This document shows positions 9,982 through 21,572 of a stretch of DNA of 64,000 bases, piece by piece. A program made the translations under genes and the position numbers. The notes beneath the pieces were generated by a model, which was not told where the DNA came from, made no database searches, and was given only the letters and a program-made list of their open reading frames with translations. Each line of letters begins with the position of its first letter. Within the stretch, counting starts at the first letter, position 1. The stretch comes from Marsupella aquatica. Its lineage: Eukaryota; Marchantiophyta. Location: positions 992,001 through 1,056,000 of the forward strand of contig OZ316895.1 in the NCBI GenBank assembly GCA_973895155.1. Direction: 5' to 3'.

Positions 9982-12003
9982 TCAAATTCCAGGCAGATTT
10001 CCATTGGATGCACTAGTAAGGATGAGATAAGCACAAATTACGGAAGAAGAAAAGAGGGATACCCAAGTGCCACTGGGAACAAGTTCCATTGCAGCTGTGA
10101 CTGGAGACCTCTCACGGCCTTCTGCCCACAACCGAAGTCGTTCAGCTTCAGCAGCATACAGTGCTCTTCCTTCCTCGTCAAACCAGCGTCCACGTCGGAT
10201 CCAAAGACTGACAATTGCGAAGACAATGCGTGCCGGAGTGAGATAGTTAACTGCTTTGCCTGTTCCATTCACGAGACGAAGATTCGGCACCAGCGCTCTG
10301 GCAACAGTCTCGGGTTGCTCACAAATAAAGTTGAACATCTTTTTGTTTTGAAGGGAAGCTCCACTAAGAAGCAAATCAGTGAGAACCATGCCCGGAGAGG
10401 CAGTGTGAATGCCTACTTTGGAACCCTTGACCTCTTCTAGCAGAGATGCGCTCATCTGTTTCAGACCGCACTTTGTTGCTCCATATGCTGCCGTCAGAGG
10501 TGTACTCGAACCTCCTGACCCAGCTCCATCCATGTTGAAGATATGACCTCCCTTCTTCTGAGTTTGCATGACCTTGATAGCTTCCCGGGTACAAATCAAA
10601 GAGCCTGTCAAGTTGGTTGACACTATCTGTTCTATTTCCTCACCTGAAAACTCTAACAATGGTCTGAATCCTTTGTTCACACCAGCATTGTTAATCCACA
10701 AATCGACACTTCCGAACTCCTTGACAGCATATTCAGCAAGGGCCTGAACGTCATTGCTATTCGAGACATCACATGGTATTCCTGTTACTCTAGGGTCTTT
10801 CCTTTCAGGCCTCGGTAGGCCAAATAATTCCATCCTAGCATCTGAAGTCGAAAGGCTCCCACTCATTTCCTGAATTTCTTTACGAAGCTCTTCCACAGTG
10901 TTGTCCACCGATTCAGCACTGCGAGAAGTTATCACAACATTATCCCCATTACGCAAAAACTCCCGAGCAAGAGCTTTCCCCAGTCCACGGGTGCTTCCAG
11001 TGATGATCACATTCCGACGCCCAGCCATAGCATGCTCCTTCAACACCTGCCCAGCCCCAATCATTGACCCAATAACAACTCCAGTCAACCAACTGAAGCC
11101 AAGCACGCCTTGCTCATGAGGACTGCCACCACCCAATTCCAATCCTGCTACTAACATAGCTCCCGTCCCGCTCATGATGAATACATACTTCCCCAACTGC
11201 CTCGAGAAAGAGAAGAAATCATCTTCAGCCATGCGCCATCCATCAGCGAACTTCTTTCGCCACGGTGCAGTCGGTGAAGGGTCCGTCTGATAGAGAAAAC
11301 GCAACGGGTTCCACGCTAACTTGCCGCTCGTTCCCGTTTCATCGTGAACGGTAGAGCCTCCCTCGTTAAGAGTGGCTCCACTCAGCGTCCGCACAATTGA
11401 AGTGACAAATTTTCTAGCAGCAAAGTCAAGTCGTCTGATTGGAGAAGTCGCATCATCATCGAGAACACTCTCCACCATCTTTAGATCGGAGTCAAGAGTA
11501 ACATGATCAGTAGTCGGCACTCCTAACCCTTTTCCATTTCTCGTGGCCACTGACTCGAGAGGATCGTCTTCAGTAACGTTGGAAGGGAGAACATCTCGAG
11601 ATGCCACTATGGTTTCCTCTTCATCCTCACCTGTACTTGAAGTATTTGATGAATCGCTTTTGGAAGATAGTAATTTGTGTCGAAGTCTCCGAGCAGAGAA
11701 TACGCTGGAATTTGAGAAATGAACAGACTGCATGTCAAAGCTGAGGTTGCAGCCCAACTGCCCCTGAGCTAAACTTGAGGACGGACGCCTAGAAACCCAA
11801 CATTCATCCACGAATTGCAGCCGCGTGCCTTTACACCGCAGCTGAAGAACACCTAATTGCCGAGAATAGCTACAACTTACAAGCGTCGACTTTAGAGTAC
11901 GGCTCAATTTTAACCTCGAACCAAACACCTCCCCGTGTTTGCTCGATGGCAAGACCTGTGAAACCCCCGCCAAAACGCTTTGCAAACCACTCAATGTGGC
12001 CAT
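9982..12003 (-). CDS. NYC1: Chlorophyll b reductase NYC1 (short-chain dehydrogenase)
   Basis: NYC1 reduces chlorophyll b to 7-hydroxymethyl chlorophyll a in the thylakoid membrane, the first step of chlorophyll b and LHCII breakdown during senescence. The start is the ATG at 12003 (MATLSGLQSVLAG); the 12 bases upstream are open but begin with GTG. The product is 673 residues. The Ser/Arg-rich N-terminus fits a plastid transit peptide. A long acidic linker follows, then two hydrophobic segments near residues 275-320 (MSGTGAMLVAGLELG and FSWLTGVVIGSMIGAGQVL). The Rossmann SDR domain comes next: cofactor motif TGSTRGLG, WINNAGVNKG, and catalytic Ser with YGATK (Y-x3-K). A C-terminal hydrophobic stretch (FSSSVICAYLILTS) could be another membrane anchor. 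The whole protein is in one exon without introns, while angiosperm NYC1 genes are multi-exon and encode about 500 residues. It could be mistaken for the shorter NOL paralogue, but the extended N-terminus with membrane segments argues for NYC1. Confidence 0.95.
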   Translation of the reverse strand: MATLSGLQSVLAGVSQVLPSSKHGEVFGSRLKLSRTLKSTLVSCSYSRQLGVLQLRCKGTRLQFVDECWVSRRPSSSLAQGQLGCNLSFDMQSVHFSNSSVFSARRLRHKLLSSKSDSSNTSSTGEDEEETIVASRDVLPSNVTEDDPLESVATRNGKGLGVPTTDHVTLDSDLKMVESVLDDDATSPIRRLDFAARKFVTSIVRTLSGATLNEGGSTVHDETGTSGKLAWNPLRFLYQTDPSPTAPWRKKFADGWRMAEDDFFSFSRQLGKYVFIMSGTGAMLVAGLELGGGSPHEQGVLGFSWLTGVVIGSMIGAGQVLKEHAMAGRRNVIITGSTRGLGKALAREFLRNGDNVVITSRSAESVDNTVEELRKEIQEMSGSLSTSDARMELFGLPRPERKDPRVTGIPCDVSNSNDVQALAEYAVKEFGSVDLWINNAGVNKGFRPLLEFSGEEIEQIVSTNLTGSLICTREAIKVMQTQKKGGHIFNMDGAGSGGSSTPLTAAYGATKCGLKQMSASLLEEVKGSKVGIHTASPGMVLTDLLLSGASLQNKKMFNFICEQPETVARALVPNLRLVNGTGKAVNYLTPARIVFAIVSLWIRRGRWFDEEGRALYAAEAERLRLWAEGRERSPVTAAMELVPSGTWVSLFSSSVICAYLILTSASNGNLPGI

Positions 12004-12600
12004 GACTAATTCCACAACAAAATTCCTTCACGAATCCAGACTCTAAACCACAAACGTTCCGTTCGCCCGCTATCTTAATCAATTGAAACTCCCCTCAGTT
12101 CAGAAATTCCTCAATGCTCCGAAGCTTTCGAAGCTCATACGAACACTTAAAGTCGACGACATGTTCATTCGAATTTTGTGACAGTATTCAATCCGAGCAG
12201 CTTCGGTTTCTAGTAGTCGGGCCGCACACCACTACAATTTTGCTTGCACGCACGGAGAAACGCCAAACCCGAACCCTTGGCCGGTCCGAGCATGAGCGAT
12301 TCTCCAATAGCCTCTGGAAAAAGAGACGTGGTGGCTAGCGTGCAAACCAACGAAATGTGCGACGGTACGTCAACACTGCTGCTGCCGTACACGGAACCCA
12401 GAGTATCAGTAGTAGTCTATCACTCTATCCGATTGTGGAAGGAGCACAATTTTCATACACCCACCATTTCGTTTCGTAGGGGAGAAAACCACGGATCTGT
12501 AGACTCTCGACACCTCCTCCTTTTTTCGTCGTCCGTTTCTTAGTGCGCGTGTGTTCGCCGTGGTCTTGACACTTTCACGGGCCCGCATTCGACTCCATAT
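12004..12600. other. NYC1 upstream region
   Basis: This is the 5' UTR and promoter side of the minus-strand NYC1 gene. Short open readings on both strands have no recognisable similarity. No confident TATA box or light- or senescence-response element could be assigned by eye. The satellite begins about 600 bp upstream of the start codon, so the proximal promoter is confined to this stretch. Confidence 0.5.
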
Positions 12601-13330
12601 TTTGGCCCCTGCGGAAGAGGATCCGGAAGCTCGGATGGACCCAGACGTTCTCTCGTCGCTCCGCATGGACTCCATAAAACGAACAAGGATGTTGCTACTT
12701 TGGAACTCTCTCCGCTGCCCATGGATTCCATAAAAGAGGAAGTGGAAGCTCGGATGGCCCGAGACGTTCTCTAGTCGCTCCCCATGGACTCCATAAAGTG
12801 AACAAGGATGTTGCTACTTTGGAACTCTCTTTGATCCCCATGGACTCCATAAAAGAGGATCTGGAAGCTTGCATGGACCGAGACGTTCTCCCGTCGCTCC
12901 CCATGGACTCCATAAAGTGAACAAGGATGTTGCTACTTTGGAACTCTCTTTGCTCCCCATGGACTCCATAAAAGAGGAAGTGGAAGCTCGGATGGACCAA
13001 GATGTTCTCTCGTCGCTCCCCATGGACTCCAGTGAACAAGGATGTTGCTACTTTGGAACTCTCTTTGATCCCTATGGACTCCATAAAAGAGGATCCGGAA
13101 GCTTGGATGGACCGAGGCGTTCTCTAGTTGCTCCCCATGGACTCCATAAAGTGAACAAGGGTGTTGCTACTTTGGAACTCTCTTTGATCCCCATGGACTC
13201 CATAAAGTGAACAAGGATGTTGCTACTTTGGAACTCTCTTCGCTCCCCATGGACTCCATAAAAGAGGATCCGGAAGCTCGGATGGACCAAGACGTTGTCT
13301 CATCGCTCCCCATATATGGACTCCATAAAG
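12600..13330 (+). repeat. Satellite of alternating 56-bp and 63-bp units
   Basis: Each unit begins with ATGGACTCC. Starts at 12665, 12721, 12784, 12840, 12903, 12959, 13022, 13074, 13137, 13193, 13249 and 13316 give spacings 56, 63, 56, 63, 56, 63, 52, 63, 56, 56, 67. The 56-bp type continues ...GAACAAGGATGTTGCTACTT; the 63-bp type continues ...AAAAGAGGATCCGGAAGCT and includes GACGTTCTC. The higher-order unit is therefore a 119-bp A-B dimer. It is open in several frames on both strands because the units lack stops, but this is repeat sequence and not a gene. Confidence 0.9.
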
Positions 13331-14320
13331 TGATGTTGCTACTTTGGACAAAGAAACTGAAGCTAGGATGGACCCAGACATGCCATCAACCCACCAGGTT
13401 TTATAGCACCTGGGACTGCCCCTTTGGTATGTTGGCTAATTGAATGAAATTCATTTGGTTTTTTCAAGCCAAAAAATGAAATGAAAGCTTGGATGGACTG
13501 AGACATTGCTCCCCAGCACTCCATAAACTGATTGATATTCTGGATGAGGAAACAGAAGCTCGGATGGACCACTACATTGTCATTTTGCTCCCCATGGACC
13601 CCTTGAAGTGATTTTGCTACTTTGGACAGGGAAACGAAAGCTAGGATGGACCCAGACATGGCATCGGCCCACCCGGTTTATAGCACCTCAGACCTCGGTC
13701 GTCCGGGCTGTTGCCCCTCATTTAGTCGTTTGGGGCCACACCTTTGGTATGCTGGCTAATTGACTGGAATTTGGAACAAACCCCTTAAAAGTGATTTTGC
13801 TACTTTGGATGAGGAAATGGAAGCTTGGATGGACCGAGGTGTAGTCCCTTTGATCCTCTAGGACTCCTTAAAAGTGGAAGGATATTAAAAGCTTGAATGG
13901 ACCCACACATTCACACACCCAAGGAGTAAAGGGATTCCCTGTCCATAGATTTTGCTACTATGGACAGGGAAACAGAAGCTCAGATTTTGCTACTTTGGAA
14001 ACAGAAAAGGAAGGTTGGATGGACCAAGACATTGTCCCTTGGCTCCCCATGGACTCCATAACGAGATTTTGCTAATCTGGATAAGGAATACGGAAACTCG
14101 GATGGCCCAAGACGTGGCCCTTTTGCTCCCCATGGACTCCATGAAGTGATTGCTATGTTGGATGAGGAAACGGAAGCTTGGATGGACCAAGACATTTTGC
14201 CTTTGCTCCTAATGGACTCCACATAGTGATTTTGCACCTCTAGACAAGGAAAACAAAAGCTCGGATGGACCCAGACTCTGTCCTACTGTTCCCATGGACT
14301 TCCTAAAGTGATAGCTAGCT
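13331..14320 (+). repeat. Diverged continuation of the ATGGACTCC satellite
   Basis: The same words (GAAGCTCGGATGGACC, TTTTGCTACTTTGGA, CTCCCCATGGACTCC) recur at irregular spacing to about 14,300. They are interleaved with unrelated pieces such as the GGTTTATAGCACCT stretch at 13,400 and 13,670. The homogeneous block at 12.6-13.3 kb looks recently amplified from this older background. Confidence 0.75.
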
Positions 14321-16036
14321 TCCTCAACATGTTTCTAAGTTCCCATTCTGTTGTGATTAAGTCCGTCAAGTCCAAGTGTTGTCCAAGCGCCTACATTTTG
14401 CAATGTCATGTGTAGACAAGGACATGAAATTACGCTTCCTGGATTACTCAAATATCCTCATCACAATAGAGATAGCCTCTTATTGACTCAACAATTACAC
14501 AGAACAATGTGATTACACAAGACCAATTGACCACACAGAATTTGCAAGGAGATATGTTAATTGAAAGAGTGATAGAGTCTCACTGTCAACTTCTGTCCAC
14601 ACAACATAGGCTCACCCCACAATGACCAAATCTGTGACTGGTGAGTGGATACCAATTTTCCATGTCTCAAATAGTTACGAGTCCAGTTAGAGACTCTTGC
14701 AAATATTAAAATTCAGAGAAAATTTCACGTCAACAATTAATTCATATCCGTTGGATTTTACTTATCAATGGTGGAGATTGTGCAACGTGCCTTAACACTC
14801 GTGGGACAGTTGAAGACGCTCGTGTGGCAAGCCTGAAGAAAATGTCTGGTTCATGTGCAGGAATGATACACATTCTTTGATACCCAATTTAAACAGAAAC
14901 TTGCATAGTACTTTGGGCAATAAAATAAGACCACAAGTCAATCTTAACCATTGATGTTTATTGATCAATGATGAGAATTGTGAAACGTGGATTGATGCAC
15001 AAAAAACTCACTCGTGTAAGAATTGTCATGCGTGTGAGAATGGAAACACATGCAAGAATGGTGGCATGTGTGAGAATTGTAACGCATGTCAAATATGTGC
15101 TAGTTGCGTGGTCACTCAAAAACTGGTAAAAAGTAATTAAATATGTGCCAGTATTATGGGGCAACTAAGTTGACGCCAAAATCAACTTGGATCTCTAAAA
15201 AATTTCAATTATTTTTTGGTTGTACCAAATGGGCTTAAAATTCTCTACAAGATAGAGGAAAGCTAGGGGAATCTATAGGGGAAGCTAAAGTTTGAGCTCT
15301 CCAATTTGTGAGTTAAAAATGAATTGATATTCCAAATTTGTCTTAAACCCATCTTAGTTACTTTACGCCTACTTTGACTGAGCCGACTAAATCAACATCA
15401 AGAAACCAAAATCTATCTGAAACTTTGTGATTCTGCATTTTCTCCTTGCCTAACCAAATGTGCCAAAAGTTGTTGAGAGATAGAAGAAAACTAGGAGAAT
15501 ATGTACTTAAAGTTTGAGCTCAAACTGAGGTCAAATTTGTGAGTTCAAAATAAAACTGTACCTATACTTGAAATTAGCCCAATGTTACCCTAAGCCAACT
15601 TTCCTAAGCAAAGTAAGCTTAAGCTAGGGCCAAAACAATCCAATCGGTGAGATTTATCATTTATGTTATTCAATCAAATGGGCTGAAAATGTTCAAAGAC
15701 ATAGAGAAAACTATGGGAAATCTGTGGCTAGACATTTGAACTCAAACAAAATTCCCAATAGTGAGTTAAAAACTTTAAGATACAAACTTATTTCACCTTA
15801 CTTAACCAAATGAGTTGATTTTGTTGAGAGAAGAAGAGCTAGTAACGGAATACCTCCACTTTATGTTACACCAACCTTACCCTAAGCCAACTTTACCTAA
15901 GTTGAGTAAGTCAAAGCGACGTTCATAATTTAGGTCATGTCTGTGCCTTTTTAATTATGAAAAAATGGTGATGAAAAAATATGTTCAGATGATGTTAATT
16001 TAGTGTTGGGATTTTGAAACATTTTATGTACCTTAT
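14321..16036. other. Intergenic, A/T-rich decayed repeats
   Basis: There is no coding signal. Phrases recur in degenerate form, for example GAGAATTGT(G/A)AA(A/C)CGTG around 14,770-15,090 and 'tgagttaaaaa' with 'gagctcaaa' at 15,290-15,780. Together they suggest an old tandem or segmental repeat that I cannot classify. Confidence 0.5.
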
Positions 16037-16620
16037 CAAATGATTTTAAAGTTACAATTGGGGTCAAACATTACACCAGCCCTTAAGGATGTGTTCACTA
16101 AAGAATTTTCATTTGCAACCTTATCAATTTTAAAGTTACAATTGGGGTCAAACAGTACACCGACCCTTGCGAATGTGTGCGCCAAAATGCCTTAACTTGT
16201 AACCTTATCAATTTCAAAGTTACAATTGGGGTCAAACAGTACACCGACCCTCGCGGATGTGTGCGCCATAATGCCTTAACTTGTAACCTTATCAATTTTA
16301 GAATTACAATTGGGGTCAAACAGTACACCGACCCTTGCGGATATGTGCACTAGAATGCCTTAACTTGTAACCTTATCAATTTCAAAGTTACAATTGGGGT
16401 CAAACAGTACACTGACCCTTGCGGATGTGTGCACCAGAATGCCTTAACTTGTAACCTTATCAATTTCAAAGTTACAATTGGGGTCAAACAGTACACTGAC
16501 CCTTGCGGATGTGTGCACCAGAATGCCTTAACTTGTAACCTTATTAATTTTAAAATTACAATTGGGGTCAAAAAATACACTTGTGAATGTGTGTAGCATG
16601 ATGCCTTAACTTGTAATCTT
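16037..16620 (+). repeat. 84-bp tandem repeat, about six to seven units
   Basis: Units starting TTATCAATTT begin at 16121, 16205, 16289, 16373, 16457 and 16541, exactly 84 bp apart. Partial, more diverged units lie at both edges. Each contains GTTACAATTGGGGTCAAACA and a short G/C-rich CGACCCTTGCGGATG segment. Because 84 is a multiple of three and the minus strand lacks stops in one frame, a 28-residue peptide repeat is open in two stretches (16098-16328 and 16350-16580). No start context or homology supports translation. Confidence 0.92.
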
Positions 16621-17799
16621 CTTGATTTTTAACGTAATGGCTTGTTATGTTAAGAGTAGTATCAAATGTTGATCTTGCTTCTGCTATTTCTATTGAAAAA
16701 GAAACAATAGGAAATAACTCTCAAACTCAAGTTTTCTTATGCTTTACTTTGTAGCAAGCTCCTGAGATAGAGTATTAGTGTTTACATTTTCTTTATTTGT
16801 TAAGATTTGAGAAAACATTTACAAGTCAAATATGAAGCTTAGTCCAATTTTCTGGTCAAACAGTACACTAAGTTTAGATCTGAATATCAGAATGTTGAAA
16901 ATTAGAACTTTTATACTTTCTTTTATTCACAAATAATTATCACAAATCAATGTACTAGAGGTGAAATTTTGGAACTGCATAAATGTTTGATATTCGTTTA
17001 TCAAAAAAAAATTATTAGCAATCACAACTGTTAACCATATAGAGAGAAGAGAGAGAGATTAAACCTGTATTTCAAGTGTTGTAATAAAGTTGAGTTTGCT
17101 ATTGATTGCCAAATAATTTGTAAACTTTCCCAAGCTTCTCTAGCAACCAAGAAGAAAATGTTCAACTCAAGAAAGGGTCAATGGGCTCAAGAATTGAATT
17201 GAAAGGACATTGTGCCACTTCACAACTAATAAAATCCATATAAATTGTAATCATCAAACAAAACATGCAATCGTACAAACCTACCTGGTCACACAAAGAG
17301 AGCCCTACAAAAAATACTCCACTTGATGTCCGCCTCCAAGCTTGAATGTCTCATGTAAACTCTCCTCACACCTAGTGTGAAGTATGTTGTAAACCTCACT
17401 ATAATCCTCCCTAAGCACACCAAAAGAGACATGAGTCAAACCTCCAATCAATCTGCACAAGCGCCTAAACATTGAATACAACATCATTAATTAATCTTCT
17501 AACCAACCTAATTTTCTTCAGTTTATTAATCTTTACATAATGAAGAAAGTTACATTTAATAATAAGATAAATAACATCATAAAGTACAATTTATTACAGA
17601 ATCTACATCATGCAAGGAAATGAGTGTTCATACTCCCATGAAAGTTGGCCTATCTATATAACCTCTCTCTCCACAACACTAGTGATGATTCTACACTTAT
17701 GGTTTTTGTCTTTGTTTTCACTTGCCATGATATTAGGATAATTAATGATGAGAATTTTATTTTACTAGTATATATATTAACAAATTGAATCTTCAAACT
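16621..17799. other. Intergenic, A/T-rich
   Basis: No gene is seen. A single GGTCAAACAGTACAC near 16,850 repeats the core of the adjacent 84-bp satellite. A (GA)n run lies near 17,040. The right edge is the pre-insertion flank of the L1 element. Confidence 0.5.
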
Positions 17800-17814
17800 A
17801 AGGTGCCTAAGATA

Positions 17815-19894
17815 TGGGAAACTATGCGCTTGTTGGGGATAAGCGGAACGTTCATAAAACTAGTCAAGGCACTATTACAACAGGCATCCTCAAGGACTTA
17901 CGTGAATGGGTTGCTTTCCTCTGAGATTGGACTATCGAGGGGTGTTAGGCAGGGTTGCCCTCTTTCACCTCTTTTATTTGTGACATCAACTCAGCCTTTA
18001 ATGGATTTTATGGATGCTGAGATGGAGGCAGGGCGTTTAGATGGCATTCAAGTCTCAGCGGACTTGAGGATATGCTATAGGTTCTTTGCTGATGACTTGG
18101 GGATGTTCATCCCGGCCAAGCAGAGGAGTTTCCTGAAAGCAACAGCAGTGATACAGTGCTATGAATTGGCCACGGGGGCCAGACTGAATTTGCGTAAATC
18201 AATAGTCATCCCGCTAGCACTGTTGAGTATTCCAGCATGGTTACAAGAGACTGGATGTGTGATTAGCAAGAAAGGAGAGCTACAGAAATATCTGGGTGCT
18301 CCTTTGGGGGTGGACCTGAAAACGGAACAACTGCATAGCTTTTGTCTGGATAAAATTGGGAAGAGGTTATCTTCTTGGTCGAACAAAATGCTTACCTTTA
18401 CAGGACGCTCGCTTCTGATTAGGCACATACTTCAAGCAATTCCCATTTATCATACAATGTTCCTAAAGGCGTCTGCTGGTTTGGCTAGGAAAATGACTGC
18501 ACTGTGCAGGGATTTTTTATGGGGTCATAACAAGGAGGGGGCAAGCGAGTTCCGCTGGTTTCCTGGGCATGTCTCTCACGTCCCAAGTTGGATGGCGGAC
18601 TGGGGTTTAAAGACTTTCGCAGTCACTCGGATGCCGGACTGGGGTTTAAAGACTTTCGCAGTCACTCGGATGCGCTGTTATCAAAATGGTTTACCTGTGC
18701 AATGGACTACCCGGATATGGAATGGGCTAGAATGTTTGCTGAAAATCTGAATAGGATAACTATAAAGAAATGCGGAGGAATGGGTATACCTTCCGGGACA
18801 AAATGGTACTTGGCTGTCCCAGGGGACTCCACGGAATGGCATATACTGGGGATCTCTGGAAGGCCTGGGAATTGCTGCGAGCCAATCTGATTTTCTGTCC
18901 CTCTGAGCGGATACCTGGTAGATGGTCGATTTGTGATGTGCTCCGATGTTTAAAGGGAACGCAGGCGTGGAGCAGTGGTGACAGGGAAGCAGTGACAGTC
19001 CTTTGTGGAAGACTGGGCATCAGGAGCACGCAAGATTTATGGTCAAGTGAAAGGAATGGATGGCGAGGGCTGGCAGGAAGGTGGCTACATCTACGTGGAT
19101 TCTCAGAGGAACACTTAACACTTGGACGCAGATTCATTGGGCTGTTAGCTGACATCCCCCACTGTGAGTGGGGGGTGGAGCCTGGGCCGGAGAGCTGGTG
19201 TTGGGCGGACAACCCTACTGCTCTCAGGAGGTTCAGAGTGTCAAATAAGAGAGCATATCAGATGCTGCGAGAGGAGGTGAGCAATTTACAGAGTTTAAAT
19301 AGGACATGGGGAATTGCAAGCACGGGCGACGAATGGAGGGCAAGGTGGGCGGGGCTGTGGGGATCGGACTTGTCAAGGAGAGCTAAGATATTTATGTGGC
19401 GTGTAGTAGCATCGGGGCTCTTCACCGGGATTAGGGCGGTCAAAATTGGTAAAGGAAATGGAGAGTGCAAGCTATGTCCTGGAACACTGGAGACTATTTC
19501 ACACTTGTTCATGACCTGTCAACATGCACAGCGCTGTTGGCAGCTCTGTGCACAAAGCTTTGAGGGCATATTTGCAGATTATTCTGGGGGGCTGCTTGGG
19601 ATGATAAATTCTGCTGTGGGTAAGGAATATAGGAAGATAGTTAAAGTGATTGTCTTATACCAGATATTGTGGATGATCTGGTTGGGTCGAAATGAGCATA
19701 TGTTTGTGATGGGCGGGGCCAGGAGGTTTGATATGAGGTTCACTCTCTCGGAGGCGGTGGACCATGTCACTGCGGTCGGGCTTGCACTGCCAGCGAGCAA
19801 CAGACGGACTAGGCTACTGAGAGTGAAAGAGATTATCAATGCAGAGCAGCTCACTTGGTTGAGGCGTAGAGACTGCTGGATCACATCAGGATAG
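17815..19894 (+). pseudogene. L1 LINE ORF2 remnant: RT and zf-RVT domain
   Basis: The first frame (to about 18,585) carries RT blocks GVRQGCPLSPLLFV and the catalytic RFFADDLGMF. The thumb and connection region follows (ARLNLRKSIVIP, QKYLGAPLGV, SWSNKMLTFTGRSLLI). The reading then moves to the +3 frame (GLGFKDFRSHSDALLSKW) and near 18,780 to the +2 frame, which is open to 19,894. That last part holds the plant LINE zf-RVT block: RRAKIFMWRVVASGLFTG, then CKLC and HLFMTCQHAQRC. Two frameshifts and the 5' truncation make it inactive. The N-terminal apurinic endonuclease and ORF1 are absent. Confidence 0.93.
18598..18675 (+). repeat. 39-bp tandem duplication inside the LINE
   Basis: The segment beginning GACTGGGGTTTAAAGACTTT occurs at 18598-18636 and is repeated immediately at 18637-18675 with a change only near its edge. 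It is in frame, adding a second copy of the 13-residue GLGFKDFRSHSDA block, and probably arose after insertion. Confidence 0.9.
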
Positions 19895-20179
19895 TGTAGG
19901 AATGATTGATGGAAGGGTAGTAGGCTGGATAGGTGGATGGATTGCAGTAGAATAAGTTTGTTAAGGCTGTTAGGATGGTCTCTGGTTCCGGATGGCTGGT
20001 AGGAATACTAGATACCGGTGCTGTTGGTAAGCGGAGTTCAGTTGTGTGTGTTGGGCTGGGATCTGTTGTGCTGGTATTGGTGGTGACTTTTCTGTTTGTT
20101 TCCCCCCGGCCATGGGGTTTGCATGGCCCACAAAAGTTATAAAAATTCTAAAAACGTTTAAAGGAAGGTGCCTAAGATA

Positions 20180-21572
20180 GTATTACAGATAGTTATAACT
20201 AATGGCTCAATCCAAGCCATCATTTTTCTTGTGGCATACTCTTGTTATTGTAGATGAGCTTTTGATGTCATTCTTATAAATTTAATTTAATTTAATTTAA
20301 TACACATAAATTTAATACAAATTTACAACACTCCTCTGAATGTACTTTGGTTATATAGTTTCATGAAAGAATTGAGCTGGACCCACATACTAGTTTTCAT
20401 CCAGTTGGGAAGGAAGATGTGGAAGTGATTAATAGTCCACCTGAATGGATCTTGAGAACCATAACCTGAATTACTCACTTGAGAGTTGCCCTGAGGAAAG
20501 TTGTGATGGGCCCAAAGGTGTCTAGAAAGTCCATCTGATGCATAATATCCTGCACATTACTTGCTACATTCACCTCCTCTGAAACACTACTTAGAATACT
20601 GATCACAAGTCAAAGCACATTCTTTTGACAAGAGACAACTTTAGACGACTCATAGACTCATGAGTTGACCTAGTTTCCATCCTGGAAATCAAGGATTCCA
20701 CCTTGATTTGTTTGTAGCCAAATTTGTAGCTCGGAGGAAACAGTAATCTCTTAACATATGGGGATGAGGATGATAAGTGCTTTTGTGCTCCTCCCTCTCT
20801 CCGTAAACTTGCCTCATCTGTCGCTTGAACTACTTTTCTTTCACATTCTCTTGAAATATTTAAATGTGCCTACTCATTGTCCAATTGCAAATTCAAAACA
20901 TTGGTTACATGGTCCATTGCCAACAGAGGAATCATTTGCAAGGCTTGTTCCTACGTTCTCCACCCCAAGCTGCAGTACTCTGTCTTTTTCCTGGATGGAG
21001 TTCAAAGGACCGTGTTGTTATGCACCGTCCCCCTCCACGAGAACTGTATGCCCTTGTAACCTAGTCTCCAACCTTGCAACAGATCCACCAAAATCAACAA
21101 CCAATCCACCAGACAGTCAAAATTGTATCGTCTCCCAAATGCAAATCCACTAACAAAAACACCCCGTGCTTGATAATCCAAGTGTTACGGTCAATGGGTT
21201 GGACACGACTCATGGGTTGGACATGACTTTATACACTTAGTCACTGGGCTTGGTCAACACCCACTTACTGTCTTACAGTAATGGTTTCCAGTGAGCGTGG
21301 AGATTCTCTAACTAGCCCAGGTCTGGTTCATTGTGATGATAAAAGCTCTCTTTACCACTTGGGAGGTTCTGACTTCAAGTCCTTGTGTTCAGTGTGAGCT
21401 TTTGCACCAACTCAAGTCAAGTGGAGCATACCAGGCTCCTTATTGCACAAAGAAACCTTTGTTAACACTTCAAAGTAATTAGTCCTCTCATTAGCAGCAA
21501 GTGTACATGTATAGAGGGCAGCCTATGGGACCCAATGGAAGGAAGGGCAACCTCTGGGAGATGGGACCCACA
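20180..21572. other. Intergenic between LINE and Helitron
   Basis: This contains a short (TTTAA)n microsatellite at about 20,280-20,310 and no recognisable gene. Open readings of up to 131 codons at 20,760-21,150 have no similarity I can name. Confidence 0.5.

Larger units (their letters stand above)
17815..20164 (+). mobile_element. L1-type LINE, 5'-truncated, with 15-bp target duplication
   Basis: The 15-bp sequence AAGGTGCCTAAGATA is present at 17800-17814 and again at 20165-20179, directly flanking the coding remnant. This is the mark of target-primed insertion. The left breakpoint is inside the reverse transcriptase, so the insertion is 5'-truncated, which is the usual outcome for L1 elements. 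The 3' end (about 20,100-20,164) is a non-coding tail ending in A-rich sequence. Confidence 0.93.

Noticed and set aside
12406-13290. Open frames on both strands with repeated peptide words (for example KESSKVATSLF)
   Set aside because: They are translations of the 56/63-bp satellite. The 56-bp unit shifts frame each time, so no consistent protein exists.
16037-16620. CRISPR-like array
   Set aside because: Units are contiguous 84-bp tandem repeats without unique spacers, in a plant genome; an ordinary satellite.
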